From: JBHHUI01 sp965248775
Lineage (GTDB): Bacteria; Chloroflexota; Anaerolineae; Anaerolineales; JBHHUI01
Length of the DNA: 64,000 bases
Reading direction: 5' to 3'
Assembly: GCA_965248775.1 (NCBI GenBank)
Contig: OZ252150.1
Span: 5,766,001-5,830,000, forward strand
Shown: positions 52,976 to 62,942 of the stretch, in pieces
How the letters are laid out: each line of letters begins with the position of its first letter
Numbering within the stretch: position 1 is the stretch's first letter
The notes under the pieces: model-generated
Seen by the model: the letters and a program-made list of their open reading frames with translations, nothing else
Database searches by the model: none
Told to the model about the DNA's origin: nothing
Translations under genes and position numbers: made by a program

Positions 52976-55525
52976 TCAACTCACATCTCCAGTGCCCGAT
53001 TGCCAGAACTGACGCAATTGGTGTGCCAACTGAGCATGTTGGGGCTGTTCGAGTTCGGGATCATCCCCCAAAATGGTGTCGGCCTCGCGCCGTGCCAGGT
53101 CTATCAGGGGCAGGTCGGTCAGGCGCGCCATGCGCAGTTCCCCGTAACCGGCCTGTCGAGTTCCCAGGAATTCACCCGGCCCTCTCAATTCCAGGTCTTT
53201 CTCGGCCAGCACAAAGCCGTCGTTCGTGGCAGCCATCACTTGTAGGCGATCATCCAGTTCATCTTCGCTGGCCAGCTGGCTGCCATTGGGGGGCGCCTCG
53301 GTCATAAGCAGGCAATACGATTTATGCTCGCCACGCCCCACGCGGCCGCGGAACTGATGCAGCTGCGCCAGACCGAAGTGGTTCGCCCCCTCAATCAAAA
53401 TGACAGCAGCGTTGGGGATATCAACACCGACCTCTATCACGGATGTGGATACCAACATATCAAGATCGCCGTTGCGAAACTCTGCCATGACAGCATCTTT
53501 TTCGGCGGGCTTCATTTTGCCGTGAAGCAAGCCAAGGCGCAAGTCTGGATAGATTGTCCGAGAGAGACGGGCATGTTCGTCTACCGCCGCTTTGGCCTGC
53601 ACAGATTCCAATTCTTCCACTAACGGGCAGATAATAAATGCCTGCCTGCCGCGCTCGATGTGCCGTCGTAGGAAGCTGTAGGCACGTTCACGCTCGCGCG
53701 GGTAAATTAATCGCGTCTCAATAGGTCGGCGACCGGGCGGCAGCTCGTCGATGATACTCAGGTCGAGGTCGCCGTAAACAGTCAGCGCCAGCGAGCGCGG
53801 GATAGGTGTTGCTGTCATCACCAGCAGATGCGGGTTCTGGCCTTTGCCGCGCAGTGCTGCGCGCTGCTCTACGCCGAAACGATGCTGCTCATCCACCACG
53901 GCGATGCCCAGGTTGGAGAAGGAGACGTTTTCCTGAATGAGAGCATGCGTTCCGACGAGCACCTTCACAGAGCCATCCTGCAACCCTGCGGCGATAGCCT
54001 CGCGTTCTGCTGTGGGTGTGGAACCCTGCAAGAGACGCACACCCGCGCCATCCGCTCCGAGATCGATGCCCGGTAAATCTGTCAGCAATTTCTGCACACT
54101 TTGGTAATGCTGTTCGGCCAGGATGCTGGTGGGTGCCATAAATGCCGCCTGCATGCCGTTCTGTATTCCAATCGCCAGCGCCATTGCAGCAATAACCGTT
54201 TTGCCGGAGCCAACATCGCCCTGGATCAGGCGGTTCATTGGCACATCTTTGGCCATGTCGGCGCGGACATCAGCGAGCGCCCGCTGTTGTGCACCCGTTA
54301 GTTGGAAAGGAAGGGCGCTGGTTGCTTTTTGTATCCAATTGTCAGCGCTAGGTGTGGGGTTTGCGTGCAGCGCCTGCCAATCGGCACGCTGCCGGCGGAT
54401 GCCAAGCAGGAGCAGGAGCAATTCGTCGAAGGCCAGTCGTCGTTGGGCAGCAGAAAGATCATCTGCAGAATCTGGGAAATGGGCACCTAACACAGCCTCG
54501 CGCAAACCCGGCAGTTTATGTTTGCTGCGCGTGCTCTCCGGCAGCGCTTCTTTTAACAGCGGTGCTGCAAAATTAACGGCTTGATACATGATGCGCCGCA
54601 TTGCTTTGGATGCTAACCCTTTTGTGAGACCATAAATCGGGACCAGACGGGCCGTATGCAGGGCTTCCGTGTCCAGCCATTCCCACTCCGGGCTGGTAAA
54701 CACGAGCTGCCCGAGATACAGATCCGGGCTGCCGGCGATCTGAAGCTGCCGCCCCGTCTTGAATTGGTCGCGCATCCACGGTTGATTAAACCAGGTGCAC
54801 TGGATTTCGCCGGTGCCATCCCCGATGATGACTTGCGTAATCTGAGATTGTCCGCCGCGCACGCGCCGGACGTTCACCTCGCGGATCGTGCCCACCACGG
54901 TGACTTCTACACCGTATTCCAGACGGTTGATGGACTTGAGTGCGGAGAAATCCACATGCCGGTGTGGGAAGGCTGTCAATGCAGCGCCCAGCGAGCCGAT
55001 CCCAAGCTTGTCCAAACGCTCCGCTTGTTTGGGTCCAACACCGGAAATAATCGTCATGTGAGACTCAAGCGTCGTTCCTGCCGGGGCAGTGGGGGTAGCT
55101 TTCTGCTTTCGTTCCGGTGACCGTGTTTGTTCTGGAACAGATTGGCTCCGAGCAGATGTGGGACTTCGAGACGGGGTGGGCTGAGATTGTTTTACTTTTT
55201 GTGTGGACGATTCTTGTCTGACCGCAGGTTTGCGTTGCGGCGATGCAGTTGGAGTAACTGCGCTTGGGGGTGAGACGTCTGCCAACGGCAATCGTTCGGC
55301 GAGTTCATGCATGGCTTTTTTGCGCTCTTCGAGTGCCAGCCCTGGATAACGGCGCAGCCATGCCAGTACATCTTCAACCAAGGCCGTATCCAGCTCCGCC
55401 TTGCGCGCCTGCGGTTCCCAGAATGGGATCATCTTGTCCAACCCACCGATGATGGCGGCATTGTCGTAGCCGCGTTCGGCTTCAGTGTGTAATATTTTGC
55501 GTAGGTTTTCTATGGGTAAAGGCAT
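52976..55525 (-). CDS. recG: ATP-dependent DNA helicase RecG
   Basis: 849 residues; about 150 more than the classical protein, due to an N-terminal extension (helical, then a Ser/Pro/Thr/Lys-rich linker) common in Chloroflexota and cyanobacteria. Wedge/OB domain from about 170 (GVGPKQAERLDKLGIGSLGA…), Walker A LIQGDVGSGKTVIAAMAL, DEQHRFGVEQR (DExH box), VMTATPIPRSLALT and QFRGRVGRGEHKSYCLL. It remodels stalled replication forks and Holliday junctions. Confidence 0.96.
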   Translation of the reverse strand: MPLPIENLRKILHTEAERGYDNAAIIGGLDKMIPFWEPQARKAELDTALVEDVLAWLRRYPGLALEERKKAMHELAERLPLADVSPPSAVTPTASPQRKPAVRQESSTQKVKQSQPTPSRSPTSARSQSVPEQTRSPERKQKATPTAPAGTTLESHMTIISGVGPKQAERLDKLGIGSLGAALTAFPHRHVDFSALKSINRLEYGVEVTVVGTIREVNVRRVRGGQSQITQVIIGDGTGEIQCTWFNQPWMRDQFKTGRQLQIAGSPDLYLGQLVFTSPEWEWLDTEALHTARLVPIYGLTKGLASKAMRRIMYQAVNFAAPLLKEALPESTRSKHKLPGLREAVLGAHFPDSADDLSAAQRRLAFDELLLLLLGIRRQRADWQALHANPTPSADNWIQKATSALPFQLTGAQQRALADVRADMAKDVPMNRLIQGDVGSGKTVIAAMALAIGIQNGMQAAFMAPTSILAEQHYQSVQKLLTDLPGIDLGADGAGVRLLQGSTPTAEREAIAAGLQDGSVKVLVGTHALIQENVSFSNLGIAVVDEQHRFGVEQRAALRGKGQNPHLLVMTATPIPRSLALTVYGDLDLSIIDELPPGRRPIETRLIYPRERERAYSFLRRHIERGRQAFIICPLVEELESVQAKAAVDEHARLSRTIYPDLRLGLLHGKMKPAEKDAVMAEFRNGDLDMLVSTSVIEVGVDIPNAAVILIEGANHFGLAQLHQFRGRVGRGEHKSYCLLMTEAPPNGSQLASEDELDDRLQVMAATNDGFVLAEKDLELRGPGEFLGTRQAGYGELRMARLTDLPLIDLARREADTILGDDPELEQPQHAQLAHQLRQFWQSGTGDVS

Positions 55526-55607
55526 AAAAATTATTGGGTCTGAGATATTGAGAGTTAGCCACCATCATTTACGGTGATGTTGTCGGTAAATTTCTGTGCC
55601 ACTAGAG

Positions 55608-55793
55608 TCACCGAATTATATATTCCGCGCGCGTAATGTCCTCACCATCTCGAAAGCCATCAGCGCCAGCGTATAAAATTGCTGGTACAATGTCGATCTG
55701 GTAACCCCGTCGGAGTTCCTTGACAGGGTAACGCACGATCAGTCCATCCAGCAGATCGGAAGTGCTGTCGGTTATCAGGCAGAAGTTTGCCAT
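55608..55793 (-). pseudogene. DegV-like N-terminal remnant
   Basis: 61 residues: MANFCLITDSTSDLLDGLIV followed by YQIDIVPAILYAGADGFRDG and EDITRAEYIIR. This is the start of a DegV/FakB protein (TDSTxDL … VVPL … F.DG.DI…EF) and then stops. The complete homologue follows 9 bp upstream at 55803. Probably a decayed duplicate. Confidence 0.6.
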
Positions 55794-55802
55794 GTGCGGA
55801 GT

Positions 55803-56672
55803 CTAGAGATCGTCCTCGCTGGCTTTGCTGTCGAAGATGATCACTCCAAGCCCATGTGGCCCAATTTGCGTTGCCAGTACGGGGCTAAAGAGGACGGTGG
55901 GGCAGGCAACGTCTGGGAACTCAGTGGATAAACGGTCGAGCAACAGGCGGGATTCAGAGTCGCCATTGGGATGGCTGTGAAGCACAGTGAGACGTTCGAG
56001 TTCGGTGAATTCGGTGACAAACTCGATCAGCTTTTCGATACCTTGTGCCCGCGTGCGTACCTTCTCCATCGGGATTATTTCGCCATCTTCCAATGCCAGG
56101 ATAGGTTTGATCCCGAGCATCTTTCCAAGCGTGGATTGGGCCGGGCCAACCCGACCGGTATGTTCCAGATAGTCGAGCGTTTCGACGTAGAAGACGCCAT
56201 ACATACGCGGGATGAGACCATGCGCGATGCGTGTTAAATCGCTAAGTGGGGCGCCATTCTCGGCAGCAATGGCAAGCTCTTCAACCAGCGTTCCCAGGCC
56301 TATAGAGGTGGTGCGCGAGTCCATCACTATACTTTCTATTTTGCCCATCAAATCATCTGCAGCCTTGCGGGCATTCTGGACTGTCTCGGTGAGTTCAGCC
56401 GAGCTGTGGATGGAGAGAAGCTGAGTCGAATTCGTCGCAATCTCCTCATAGCCTGCGAAAAATTCTTCGCGGCTGGGAGCACTGACCCTAGGCGGGATTT
56501 CGCCGGCCGCTAGGCGGGTGATAAATTGGCGATTGTCGAGGTCCACGTCAGGAAAAGTAGCCTGGCCATCAAACGTGAGCGAGAGCGGGACTACTTTGAC
56601 GTTGTGCTTGCTGACAAAATCCGGATCCAGGAATTGGGCAGCGCTATCAGTAACAATACGAACGTTGGGCAT
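55803..56672 (-). CDS. DegV-family fatty-acid-binding protein (FakB)
   Basis: 289 residues. VRIVTDSAAQFLDPDFVSKH, VVPLSLTFDGQATFPDVDLD, SAPSREEFFAGYEEI and LSIHSSAELTETVQNARKAA are DegV hallmarks; SIGLGTLVEELA and the C-terminal EFPDVACPTVLFSPVLATQI-GPHGLGV complete the fold. DegV proteins present a bound fatty acid to FakA for phosphorylation. The gene follows the fakA-like gene by 20 bp, which supports this partner role. Confidence 0.93.
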   Translation of the reverse strand: MPNVRIVTDSAAQFLDPDFVSKHNVKVVPLSLTFDGQATFPDVDLDNRQFITRLAAGEIPPRVSAPSREEFFAGYEEIATNSTQLLSIHSSAELTETVQNARKAADDLMGKIESIVMDSRTTSIGLGTLVEELAIAAENGAPLSDLTRIAHGLIPRMYGVFYVETLDYLEHTGRVGPAQSTLGKMLGIKPILALEDGEIIPMEKVRTRAQGIEKLIEFVTEFTELERLTVLHSHPNGDSESRLLLDRLSTEFPDVACPTVLFSPVLATQIGPHGLGVIIFDSKASEDDL

Positions 56673-56692
56673 AGGGTTTAAATACTCAATTT

Positions 56693-58333
56693 TTATTCGG
56701 CTGAAAAAATGTAGTGGTAATGTTTTTGACCGCCGGAGTAAATCTCAACTTCAAGGTTCTCAAATTCTTCAGAGATGGCTGTTGCAGTGGCAGCCGCGTC
56801 TTCTTCAAGGATGAAATCGCCAAAGTAAAGCGTGACAAGTTCGAAATCAGCCACTCCCATTGCGTGCAGGATTTTTGAAACACATATTTGAGGTGACTCG
56901 CCTGAGAAAACGAGTTCGCCGTTGTGCAAGCCGATAATCTTGCCTTCCTGCACTTCAACTCCGCCCAGGGTTACATTGCGGGTAGCAGTGGTGACTTCGC
57001 CGGTCTCGACCTCGGCAATGCGTCTGTGCATGCTTTCGAAGACTGAATCCAAATCGCCGTCAGGGTTAAAGCTGAGCTGTGCGGCAATCCCCTGCGGTAC
57101 TGTTTGGGTAGGGAGCACACGCACATCTTTGATGGATACATCGGCGGCTTGCTCTGCAGCCAGTTGAATATTCTTGTTGTTCGGCAGGATGATAACTCGC
57201 TCGGTTGGGATGTCTTCAAAAGCAGCCAGAATGTCCTGCGTGCTCGGATTCATGGTCTGCCCGCCGGAGACGATTGCCACCCCGGGTCGATGGAAGATGC
57301 GATCGAAGCCGGGCGCGGGCGACACTATAACTGACAGGATTTGCCCCGGCTCGATATCCGGCTTAGGAGGACCTGAAACAGCTCCCTGTTGTTCAAGCTG
57401 ATCGAGCAGGTTTTCCATGTGTACATTGACGACGGTGCCCAGGGTTTCAGCGTATTCAATTGGTTCGTAACGCTTTTCCAAGGGCAAATGGATGTGCATT
57501 CGCAAGAGGTCTTTGCCTTCGCCTACCTGGATCGAGGTGCCGATTTTTTCCAACTGGCTATAAAAAGATTGCAGATCGAGCTCGGTATCAGGTCGGAAGT
57601 CCACCACAACTTCCCAATCCTGCCCCGGTTCGATCATCTCATCTAGCAACTCCCCAACAGCTTCCAGGTCGAGCGTCACGATCTCGGTTTGCAGGGCGAC
57701 ATCCAAGGGTTCACCACGCAAGAAGCGTAACATGCCATCGAAGATGATTTGTAAACCATAACCACCAGAATCGACAACGCCTGCTTGTTTCAGTACGGGC
57801 AGCATTTCCGGAGTGTTCGCAACTGATTCTTCGCATGTGCTGACAACCCCCTCCAGGAATTCAGTCAGGTCTTCCAACTCTGCGAGGTGCCCATTGGCCG
57901 CAGCGGCGGCGTCCTTTATGACCGTCAGAATCGTACCTTCGACCGGTTTGACGACCCCCCGATAGGCAGTATGCGTGGATTCTTCCAGGGCTGTGGCGAG
58001 TTCCGGCACGCCGAAGGTTTCGCATCCTTCGAGGCTATGAGAGATGCCGCGAAAGATTTGTGAAAGGATGACTCCCGAGTTGCCACGGGCTCCCATGAGC
58101 GCGCCGTGGGCTACGTCCTGGGCAACTTTATCCACCCGTGGGGCATTAGTGGCATCGATTTCGTCATAAGCGGATTGCATTGTGAGGAGCATGTTGGTAC
58201 CCGTGTCGCCATCGGGTACAGGGAAGACATTCAGTGCGTTGACCGCCTGGTGATTCGTGCGCAGCCATTTAAGGCTGGCCTCGGTCAGGCGAATCAGCGT
58301 AGCGCCGTCGATGCTAGTGATCGACTCAGGCAC
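56693..58333 (-). CDS. fakA: DAK2-domain fatty acid kinase catalytic subunit (FakA/YloV-like)
   Basis: 546 residues. N-terminal DhaL-type nucleotide-binding domain: NVFPVPDGDTGTNMLLTMQS (conserved Asp cluster), GARGNSGVILSQIFRG and VVDSGGYGLQIIFDGML. The middle and C-terminal domains (VVDFRPDTELDLQSFYSQLE…, VIILPNNKNIQLAAEQAADV…) agree with FakA. With ATP and FakB it makes acyl-phosphate from free fatty acids for phospholipid synthesis. The operon order asp23-like, fakA, degV is common. Confidence 0.93.
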   Translation of the reverse strand: MPESITSIDGATLIRLTEASLKWLRTNHQAVNALNVFPVPDGDTGTNMLLTMQSAYDEIDATNAPRVDKVAQDVAHGALMGARGNSGVILSQIFRGISHSLEGCETFGVPELATALEESTHTAYRGVVKPVEGTILTVIKDAAAAANGHLAELEDLTEFLEGVVSTCEESVANTPEMLPVLKQAGVVDSGGYGLQIIFDGMLRFLRGEPLDVALQTEIVTLDLEAVGELLDEMIEPGQDWEVVVDFRPDTELDLQSFYSQLEKIGTSIQVGEGKDLLRMHIHLPLEKRYEPIEYAETLGTVVNVHMENLLDQLEQQGAVSGPPKPDIEPGQILSVIVSPAPGFDRIFHRPGVAIVSGGQTMNPSTQDILAAFEDIPTERVIILPNNKNIQLAAEQAADVSIKDVRVLPTQTVPQGIAAQLSFNPDGDLDSVFESMHRRIAEVETGEVTTATRNVTLGGVEVQEGKIIGLHNGELVFSGESPQICVSKILHAMGVADFELVTLYFGDFILEEDAAATATAISEEFENLEVEIYSGGQKHYHYIFSAE

Positions 58334-58436
58334 AGAGATTACGACTTAAGGGCATCGGTGAATAATTCTTTGAAAGTTGCTGCGAATAAGTTCAAGTTTC
58401 AATATGTGTGAATCTGTGCTGTCTGTGTCCAATCAA

Positions 58437-58793
58437 TTAATCTTCGCTGATACGTAAACCCTGAATGTGTACGTTTACTTGCTCCACCGGTACTCCTGCA
58501 ATGTTTTCTACGTTGTAACGCACTTGATTTGCCACCGTTCGTGAGACCGAAGCGAGATTGGTGCCGTATTCCATGATCACATAGAGGTCGATTGAGACGC
58601 TGGCATCGGAATGCGCGTGTACATCGATACCCTTGCGCGGGTCGTGTGTCAGTGCGGTGGCGATCCCGTCCATCACATTTCGTGCGGCCATGCCCACCAC
58701 TCCATAGGATTGGTTAACCGCCTGACTTGCAATGGTGGCGATCGCATTGGGAGATATTTCAATATTGCCGAGCGAGTTATCTTCTGAGGTCAT
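58437..58793 (-). CDS. Asp23/Gls24 family envelope stress response protein
   Basis: 118 residues: GNIEISPNAIATIASQAVNQ, YGVVGMAARNVMDGIATALT, VSIDLYVIMEYGTNLASVSR and then VNVHIQGLRISED. Typical Asp23 (DUF322) protein; in Firmicutes relatives sit at the membrane, and the gene often precedes fakA. It is divergent from rpmB; both promoters lie in the 91-bp gap. Confidence 0.92.
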   Translation of the reverse strand: MTSEDNSLGNIEISPNAIATIASQAVNQSYGVVGMAARNVMDGIATALTHDPRKGIDVHAHSDASVSIDLYVIMEYGTNLASVSRTVANQVRYNVENIAGVPVEQVNVHIQGLRISED

Positions 58794-58808
58794 TTGGCAC
58801 CTCTGCCG

Positions 58809-58837
58809 TTGACCATGCTATCTTTCCGTGTTACGAT
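58809..58837 (+). promoter_or_regulatory. Sigma70-type promoter of rpmB
   Basis: -35 TTGACC (58809-58814), 17 bp, -10 TACGAT (58832-58837), 48 bp before the rpmB start codon. Confidence 0.6.
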
Positions 58838-58884
58838 GCCGCCCGCAATTATTAGATCACTCGAGCACGAAAGGCAGGATTGTA

Positions 58885-59067
58885 ATGGCAAAATGTGCTA
58901 CTTGCGGTAAGTCCACAAAGTTCGGTCAGAACCGCCCGAAATCGATGAAAGCAACCAAGCGTACCTTCAAGCCGAACCTCCAGAAGACTACAGTCTGGGA
59001 AAATGGTCGGCCGGTCAAGAAGACTCTGTGCGCCAAGTGCATAAAATCACTGGCAAAGTTGCGCTAA
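58885..59067 (+). CDS. rpmB: 50S ribosomal protein L28
   Basis: 60 residues from ATG 58885 (MAKCATCGKSTKFGQN), chosen over the upstream start at 58828 because L28 begins here and AAGGCAGG precedes it. NRPKSMKATKRTFKPNLQKT is the rRNA-binding core. Two CxxC pairs (CATC, CAKC) make it the zinc-binding form. It is part of the large ribosomal subunit. Confidence 0.96.
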   Translation: MAKCATCGKSTKFGQNRPKSMKATKRTFKPNLQKTTVWENGRPVKKTLCAKCIKSLAKLR

Positions 59068-59174
59068 ATTACTGCTTCTGGCTGAAGTATACAGGTCGTT
59101 GGCTTTTGCCGGCGGCCTTTTCATTTTAATGACCGCGACAATGATACCCGAGCGAATCAGCAGAATCAAGGGTA

Positions 59175-59183
59175 TGCTATAAT
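59175..59183 (+). promoter_or_regulatory. Extended -10 promoter before the DnaQ-DinG gene
   Basis: TGCTATAAT (extended -10, TG-n-TATAAT) with no clear -35, 53 bp upstream of the start codon at 59236. Confidence 0.5.
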
Positions 59184-59235
59184 CCCGCCGCTCGATGCCC
59201 CTTTGCCGGCCCTGCCGGCCTAGAAAGGGCCTTGA

Positions 59236-62043
59236 ATGGCCCGTTCAATCATTTCTCTCGACCTCGAGACTACCGGCCTCAACCCCAAAGAGGACTCTAT
59301 TATCGAGATTGGTGCGGTCAAATTTGAAGGCGACCGCATTGTTGACGAGTTCGACCAACTAATCAACCCTGGGCGGCGCATCCCCGCTTTTATTTCACAA
59401 CTCACCGGCATCAATAACGCTATGGTCGCGCGCCAACCGGCGCTGCGCGATGTGATCCCGGAGCTCGAAGCCTTTATTGGCTCTGACCCGATCCTCGGTC
59501 ACAACGTGCGCTTTGACCTGGGCTTCCTGCGCCAGCATAGCAACTTACATCTGAATCACCGGCTCGATACCTATGGCATGGCCGCAGTGATGCTGCCTGC
59601 TGCCGCGCGCTACGGATTGGGAGCGCTGGCTGCCGCGCTGGGCGTGCTGTTACCTGCAACGCATCGCGCCCTCGACGACGCCCGGGCAACCCATGCCGTA
59701 TATCGCAAACTCTACGCGCAGGCACTCGAATTGCCGCTGGACATCCTGGCAGAGATAGTCAGGCTGGGTCAAGACCTGGAATGGTGGGGCGGCGATTGGC
59801 CGTTGCAGGAAGCGTTGCGCGAACGTTCGAAAGAAGCTCTCACGAGTCCGCAATATGTATCGCGCAGCGGGTTGGGCGTTCCGCTCTTTTCGGACAAGCA
59901 AATTGAATCGCTGCAGCTCTTGCGGAAGGAACCACCAGAACCGCTCGACATCGAGGCACTCACAGCGCTCTTTGAACCGGGCGGGGCGCTCGACCAAAAA
60001 CTTCCGGCATACGAACACCGCCCTGAGCAGGTACGCATGATGCAGGCAACGGCGCGCTCTCTGTCGGAAGGCCAGCACTTGTTGGTGGAAGCCGGAACCG
60101 GTACGGGCAAGAGTCTGGCCTATCTCGCTCCCGCCATCCTTTGGGCCTGGCAGAATGGCCAGCGTGTTGTGATCTCCACCAATACGATCAACCTGCAGGA
60201 CCAACTTATCGAGAAAGATCTGCCTGCCATGCAGAGGGCGCTCGGCATCGAATTTAAAGCTGCCTTACTGAAAGGTCGATCGAATTACGTCTGTCCGCGT
60301 CGACTGGAGAGCCTGCGACGGCACGGCCCCCGCACGGCGGAAGAGATGCGCGTATTGGGGAAATTGCTAGTCTGGTTGCCCGAGTCGGTTGGCGGTGATC
60401 GCTCTGAAATTACCCTCACTGGTAACCGCGAACGTGAAGTGTGGGCGCGCCTGTCAGCACAGGATGAAGGTTGCACTGCTGACCGTTGTGTCTCACAGAT
60501 GGGCGCTATCTGTCCGTTCTATCGCAGCCGGCGCGCGGCGGAAAACGCGCATGTGATTGTTGTGAACCACGCATTATTGCTTGCGGATGTTGCTTCCGAG
60601 AGCCGTGTTTTGCCGGAATATCACCATCTGATTGTCGATGAGTCTCATCATCTGGAGGCAGCCACTACGGATGGTCTGAGTTTTATTGCGCGCCAATATG
60701 AGTTGGAACGCCGCCTGCGCGACCTCGGCGGCCCGACAGCTGGATTGCTGGGGCAGGTGCTGTCAAATTGTCGGGCAGCCATCCCTCCGCAGAAGTTTGG
60801 CCGCATTGAACGCGAAGTCGGCGATGCCTTCAATGCTATCTCCACTGCAATGGTTCACAGTGCGCAATTCTTCGATACCACTCTGGAATTTGTGCACGCC
60901 GTCTCGGCGGGCCGCAATAGCGCTTACGCATTGCAATTGCGCCTGAACACCTCCATACGCAGCCGTGCGGAATGGGAAGATGTCGAACTCGGCTGGGGCA
61001 ATCTGGATCGGACACTCTCGCCCGTTATTGAACACATAGCGCGGGTGGCACGGGGCCTGGGAGAGCTTGAACAGTTCGACATCGAAGACCGTGATGATCT
61101 GATACTTTCACTTGGAGCGAACGCCCGCTATCTGGACGAATTTGCAGCGCAGATGAACGCTCTTGTATCCACGCCCTCGGAAGAGCGTATCTACTGGATC
61201 GAACTCTCCAGCGATGGCAAGCGACTCTCCTTGCACAGCGCTCCCCTGGCGGTTGGGCCGCTCGTGGAGCAACATATTTGGCACGCCAAAGAAGCGGTCG
61301 TGATGACCTCCGCCACCCTCACAACCGGTGGCGAATTCGATTACGTACGCGGGCGCCTCAACGCCGAAATGGCCGCTGAACTTTCGGTGGGCTCGCCTTT
61401 TAATTACAAAGCTTCTACTCTGCTTTATGTGCCGACTGATATCCCCGAACCGAGGGATCGCAGTGGTCATCAACGCGCAATTGAAAGCGGCTTGATCGAA
61501 CTCTGCACTGCGACACGCGGACGCACGCTGGTCTTGTTCACATCGTTCGCGCAGTTACGCCAAACTGCGCAAGCGATTCGCGGCCCATTGGAACGCGCCG
61601 GGGTGATTCTCTACGATCAGACCGGCGGCTCCTCTCGCCATCAATTATTGGAAAATTTCAAAGCGAAGGGCAACGCAGTCCTGCTCGGCACGCGCAGCTT
61701 TTGGGAGGGTATCGATGTCCCCGGCGATGCTCTTTCTGTCTTGGTGATCGCCAAGCTCCCGTTCGATGTCCCATCCGATCCGATTGTCGCCGCGCGAAGC
61801 GATACGTTTGACAACCCCTTTATGCAGTATTCGGTACCGGAAGCAGTTCTGCGATTCCGGCAAGGCTTTGGGCGATTAATCCGAACAGCATCCGATCGCG
61901 GTGTTGTTGTTGTGTTTGACTCCCGTGTTACAACAAAGCGTTATGGGGCACTATTCCTCGATTCATTGCCTGACTGTACGCGTAAGTTTGGACCATTAGA
62001 TATGTTGCCACAGCATGCAGTGGAGTGGTTGGAGCAGGAATAG
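59236..62043 (+). CDS. dinG: DnaQ-exonuclease/DinG-helicase fusion protein
   Basis: 935 residues. N-terminal DEDDh 3'-5' exonuclease (about 5-165): IISLDLETTGLNPKEDSIIE, HNVRFDLGFL and THRALDDARATHAVY. Then an XPD-type helicase: Walker A LVEAGTGTGKSLAYLAPAIL (about 285), DEAH box LIVDESHHLEA, QGFGRLIRTASDRG in motif VI. Cys residues in CPRRLESL, CTADRCVSQMGAICPFY could bind the [4Fe-4S] cluster of DinG. This fusion is the form known from Firmicutes and Chloroflexota. It is likely to act in repair or in removal of R-loops and flaps. Confidence 0.94.
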   Translation: MARSIISLDLETTGLNPKEDSIIEIGAVKFEGDRIVDEFDQLINPGRRIPAFISQLTGINNAMVARQPALRDVIPELEAFIGSDPILGHNVRFDLGFLRQHSNLHLNHRLDTYGMAAVMLPAAARYGLGALAAALGVLLPATHRALDDARATHAVYRKLYAQALELPLDILAEIVRLGQDLEWWGGDWPLQEALRERSKEALTSPQYVSRSGLGVPLFSDKQIESLQLLRKEPPEPLDIEALTALFEPGGALDQKLPAYEHRPEQVRMMQATARSLSEGQHLLVEAGTGTGKSLAYLAPAILWAWQNGQRVVISTNTINLQDQLIEKDLPAMQRALGIEFKAALLKGRSNYVCPRRLESLRRHGPRTAEEMRVLGKLLVWLPESVGGDRSEITLTGNREREVWARLSAQDEGCTADRCVSQMGAICPFYRSRRAAENAHVIVVNHALLLADVASESRVLPEYHHLIVDESHHLEAATTDGLSFIARQYELERRLRDLGGPTAGLLGQVLSNCRAAIPPQKFGRIEREVGDAFNAISTAMVHSAQFFDTTLEFVHAVSAGRNSAYALQLRLNTSIRSRAEWEDVELGWGNLDRTLSPVIEHIARVARGLGELEQFDIEDRDDLILSLGANARYLDEFAAQMNALVSTPSEERIYWIELSSDGKRLSLHSAPLAVGPLVEQHIWHAKEAVVMTSATLTTGGEFDYVRGRLNAEMAAELSVGSPFNYKASTLLYVPTDIPEPRDRSGHQRAIESGLIELCTATRGRTLVLFTSFAQLRQTAQAIRGPLERAGVILYDQTGGSSRHQLLENFKAKGNAVLLGTRSFWEGIDVPGDALSVLVIAKLPFDVPSDPIVAARSDTFDNPFMQYSVPEAVLRFRQGFGRLIRTASDRGVVVVFDSRVTTKRYGALFLDSLPDCTRKFGPLDMLPQHAVEWLEQE

Positions 62044-62942
62044 TTCGCACGTCAAACGGCCATGCAATAGGAGCGATTGAAGTTCCCCGTGTCCTTATAT
62101 GGCTGCGCTGGCTGACTCCGCCCGTTCTTGCCTTGGCGCTCTACTCGCCGGTGGTTGGGCTCCCTTTCTTCTGGGACTACGTCCCCAATTTCAACTTCAT
62201 GTCAGGCTGGACGTTGGCCGACATCTGGAGTTCAGCTGCCGGATTTCCTTACTATCGCCCACTCGGTTTTACAGCCTGGCGGCTGTTGAAGCTCTCGTTT
62301 GGTGAAACCAATACCGTTGCGCACCATGCCCTGAATTTACTGGCGCTTGTTTCCAACGGTTGGCTGGTCGGTGCAATGGCCATGCGTCTGACCACGGGTC
62401 GGGCAAAACCGCTGGATGCTGGCGTCTTTGCTTGGAGTTCCGGGGCCATCCTGACGGCCTTCCCCTTCGCGGCACTGGCTGTGCCCTTGGTGGCCTCTCT
62501 ATTTCATCTATTTGTGGCATTACTGGCCTTGGCGGCCGGGGTGTCATTCCTCGAATACATACAGCATGGGCGGCGGCGTTGGGCAATCATCGCAATTTCA
62601 TGCGCGGCACTGGCCCCATTCGTCCACGAGAGCGGCGTGGCTGTCGCAGGCATATTGGCCGTCCTCTGGCTGGTCGCCCCGCTAAATAACGGCACATCTT
62701 GGTGGAGCAGTACTCGTCGCCGTGGTGGAGTCGTTGTGGTAGTGGCTCTCGTTTTGAATCTCCTATTTGTGCTCCTCTGGTTGAATATTCCCAAAATGCG
62801 AACCGGGGGGAATTTGCCTGGTGGTCTGCAAGCGAACGAGTTATGGCTGAACGCGGGCTTCTTTTTCATTTCGTTAACTTTCCCGTTGCAGCCCTGGGCG
62901 CTCAATGCGCAATTGAACTGGGGCTGGGGGGGGGTGCCGTAG
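62025..62942 (+). CDS. Multi-pass membrane protein, GT-C-like, 5' part (frameshifted gene)
   Basis: Overlaps the dinG stop. The exact start is unclear: GTG 62025 gives the longest frame, and an AGGAG at about 62069 points to a later, non-ATG start. Several membrane helices (WLTPPVLALALYSPVVGLPF, ALNLLALVSNGWLVGAMAM, ILTAFPFAALAVPLVASLF). The layout, with FFWDYVPNF after helix 1 and YYRPLGFTAWRLL, resembles GT-C glycosyltransferase-like (PMT/O-antigen-type) membrane proteins. The frame breaks at a run of nine G at about 62927-62935 and continues in the next frame. Confidence 0.6.
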   Translation: MVGAGIVRTSNGHAIGAIEVPRVLIWLRWLTPPVLALALYSPVVGLPFFWDYVPNFNFMSGWTLADIWSSAAGFPYYRPLGFTAWRLLKLSFGETNTVAHHALNLLALVSNGWLVGAMAMRLTTGRAKPLDAGVFAWSSGAILTAFPFAALAVPLVASLFHLFVALLALAAGVSFLEYIQHGRRRWAIIAISCAALAPFVHESGVAVAGILAVLWLVAPLNNGTSWWSSTRRRGGVVVVVALVLNLLFVLLWLNIPKMRTGGNLPGGLQANELWLNAGFFFISLTFPLQPWALNAQLNWGWGGVP

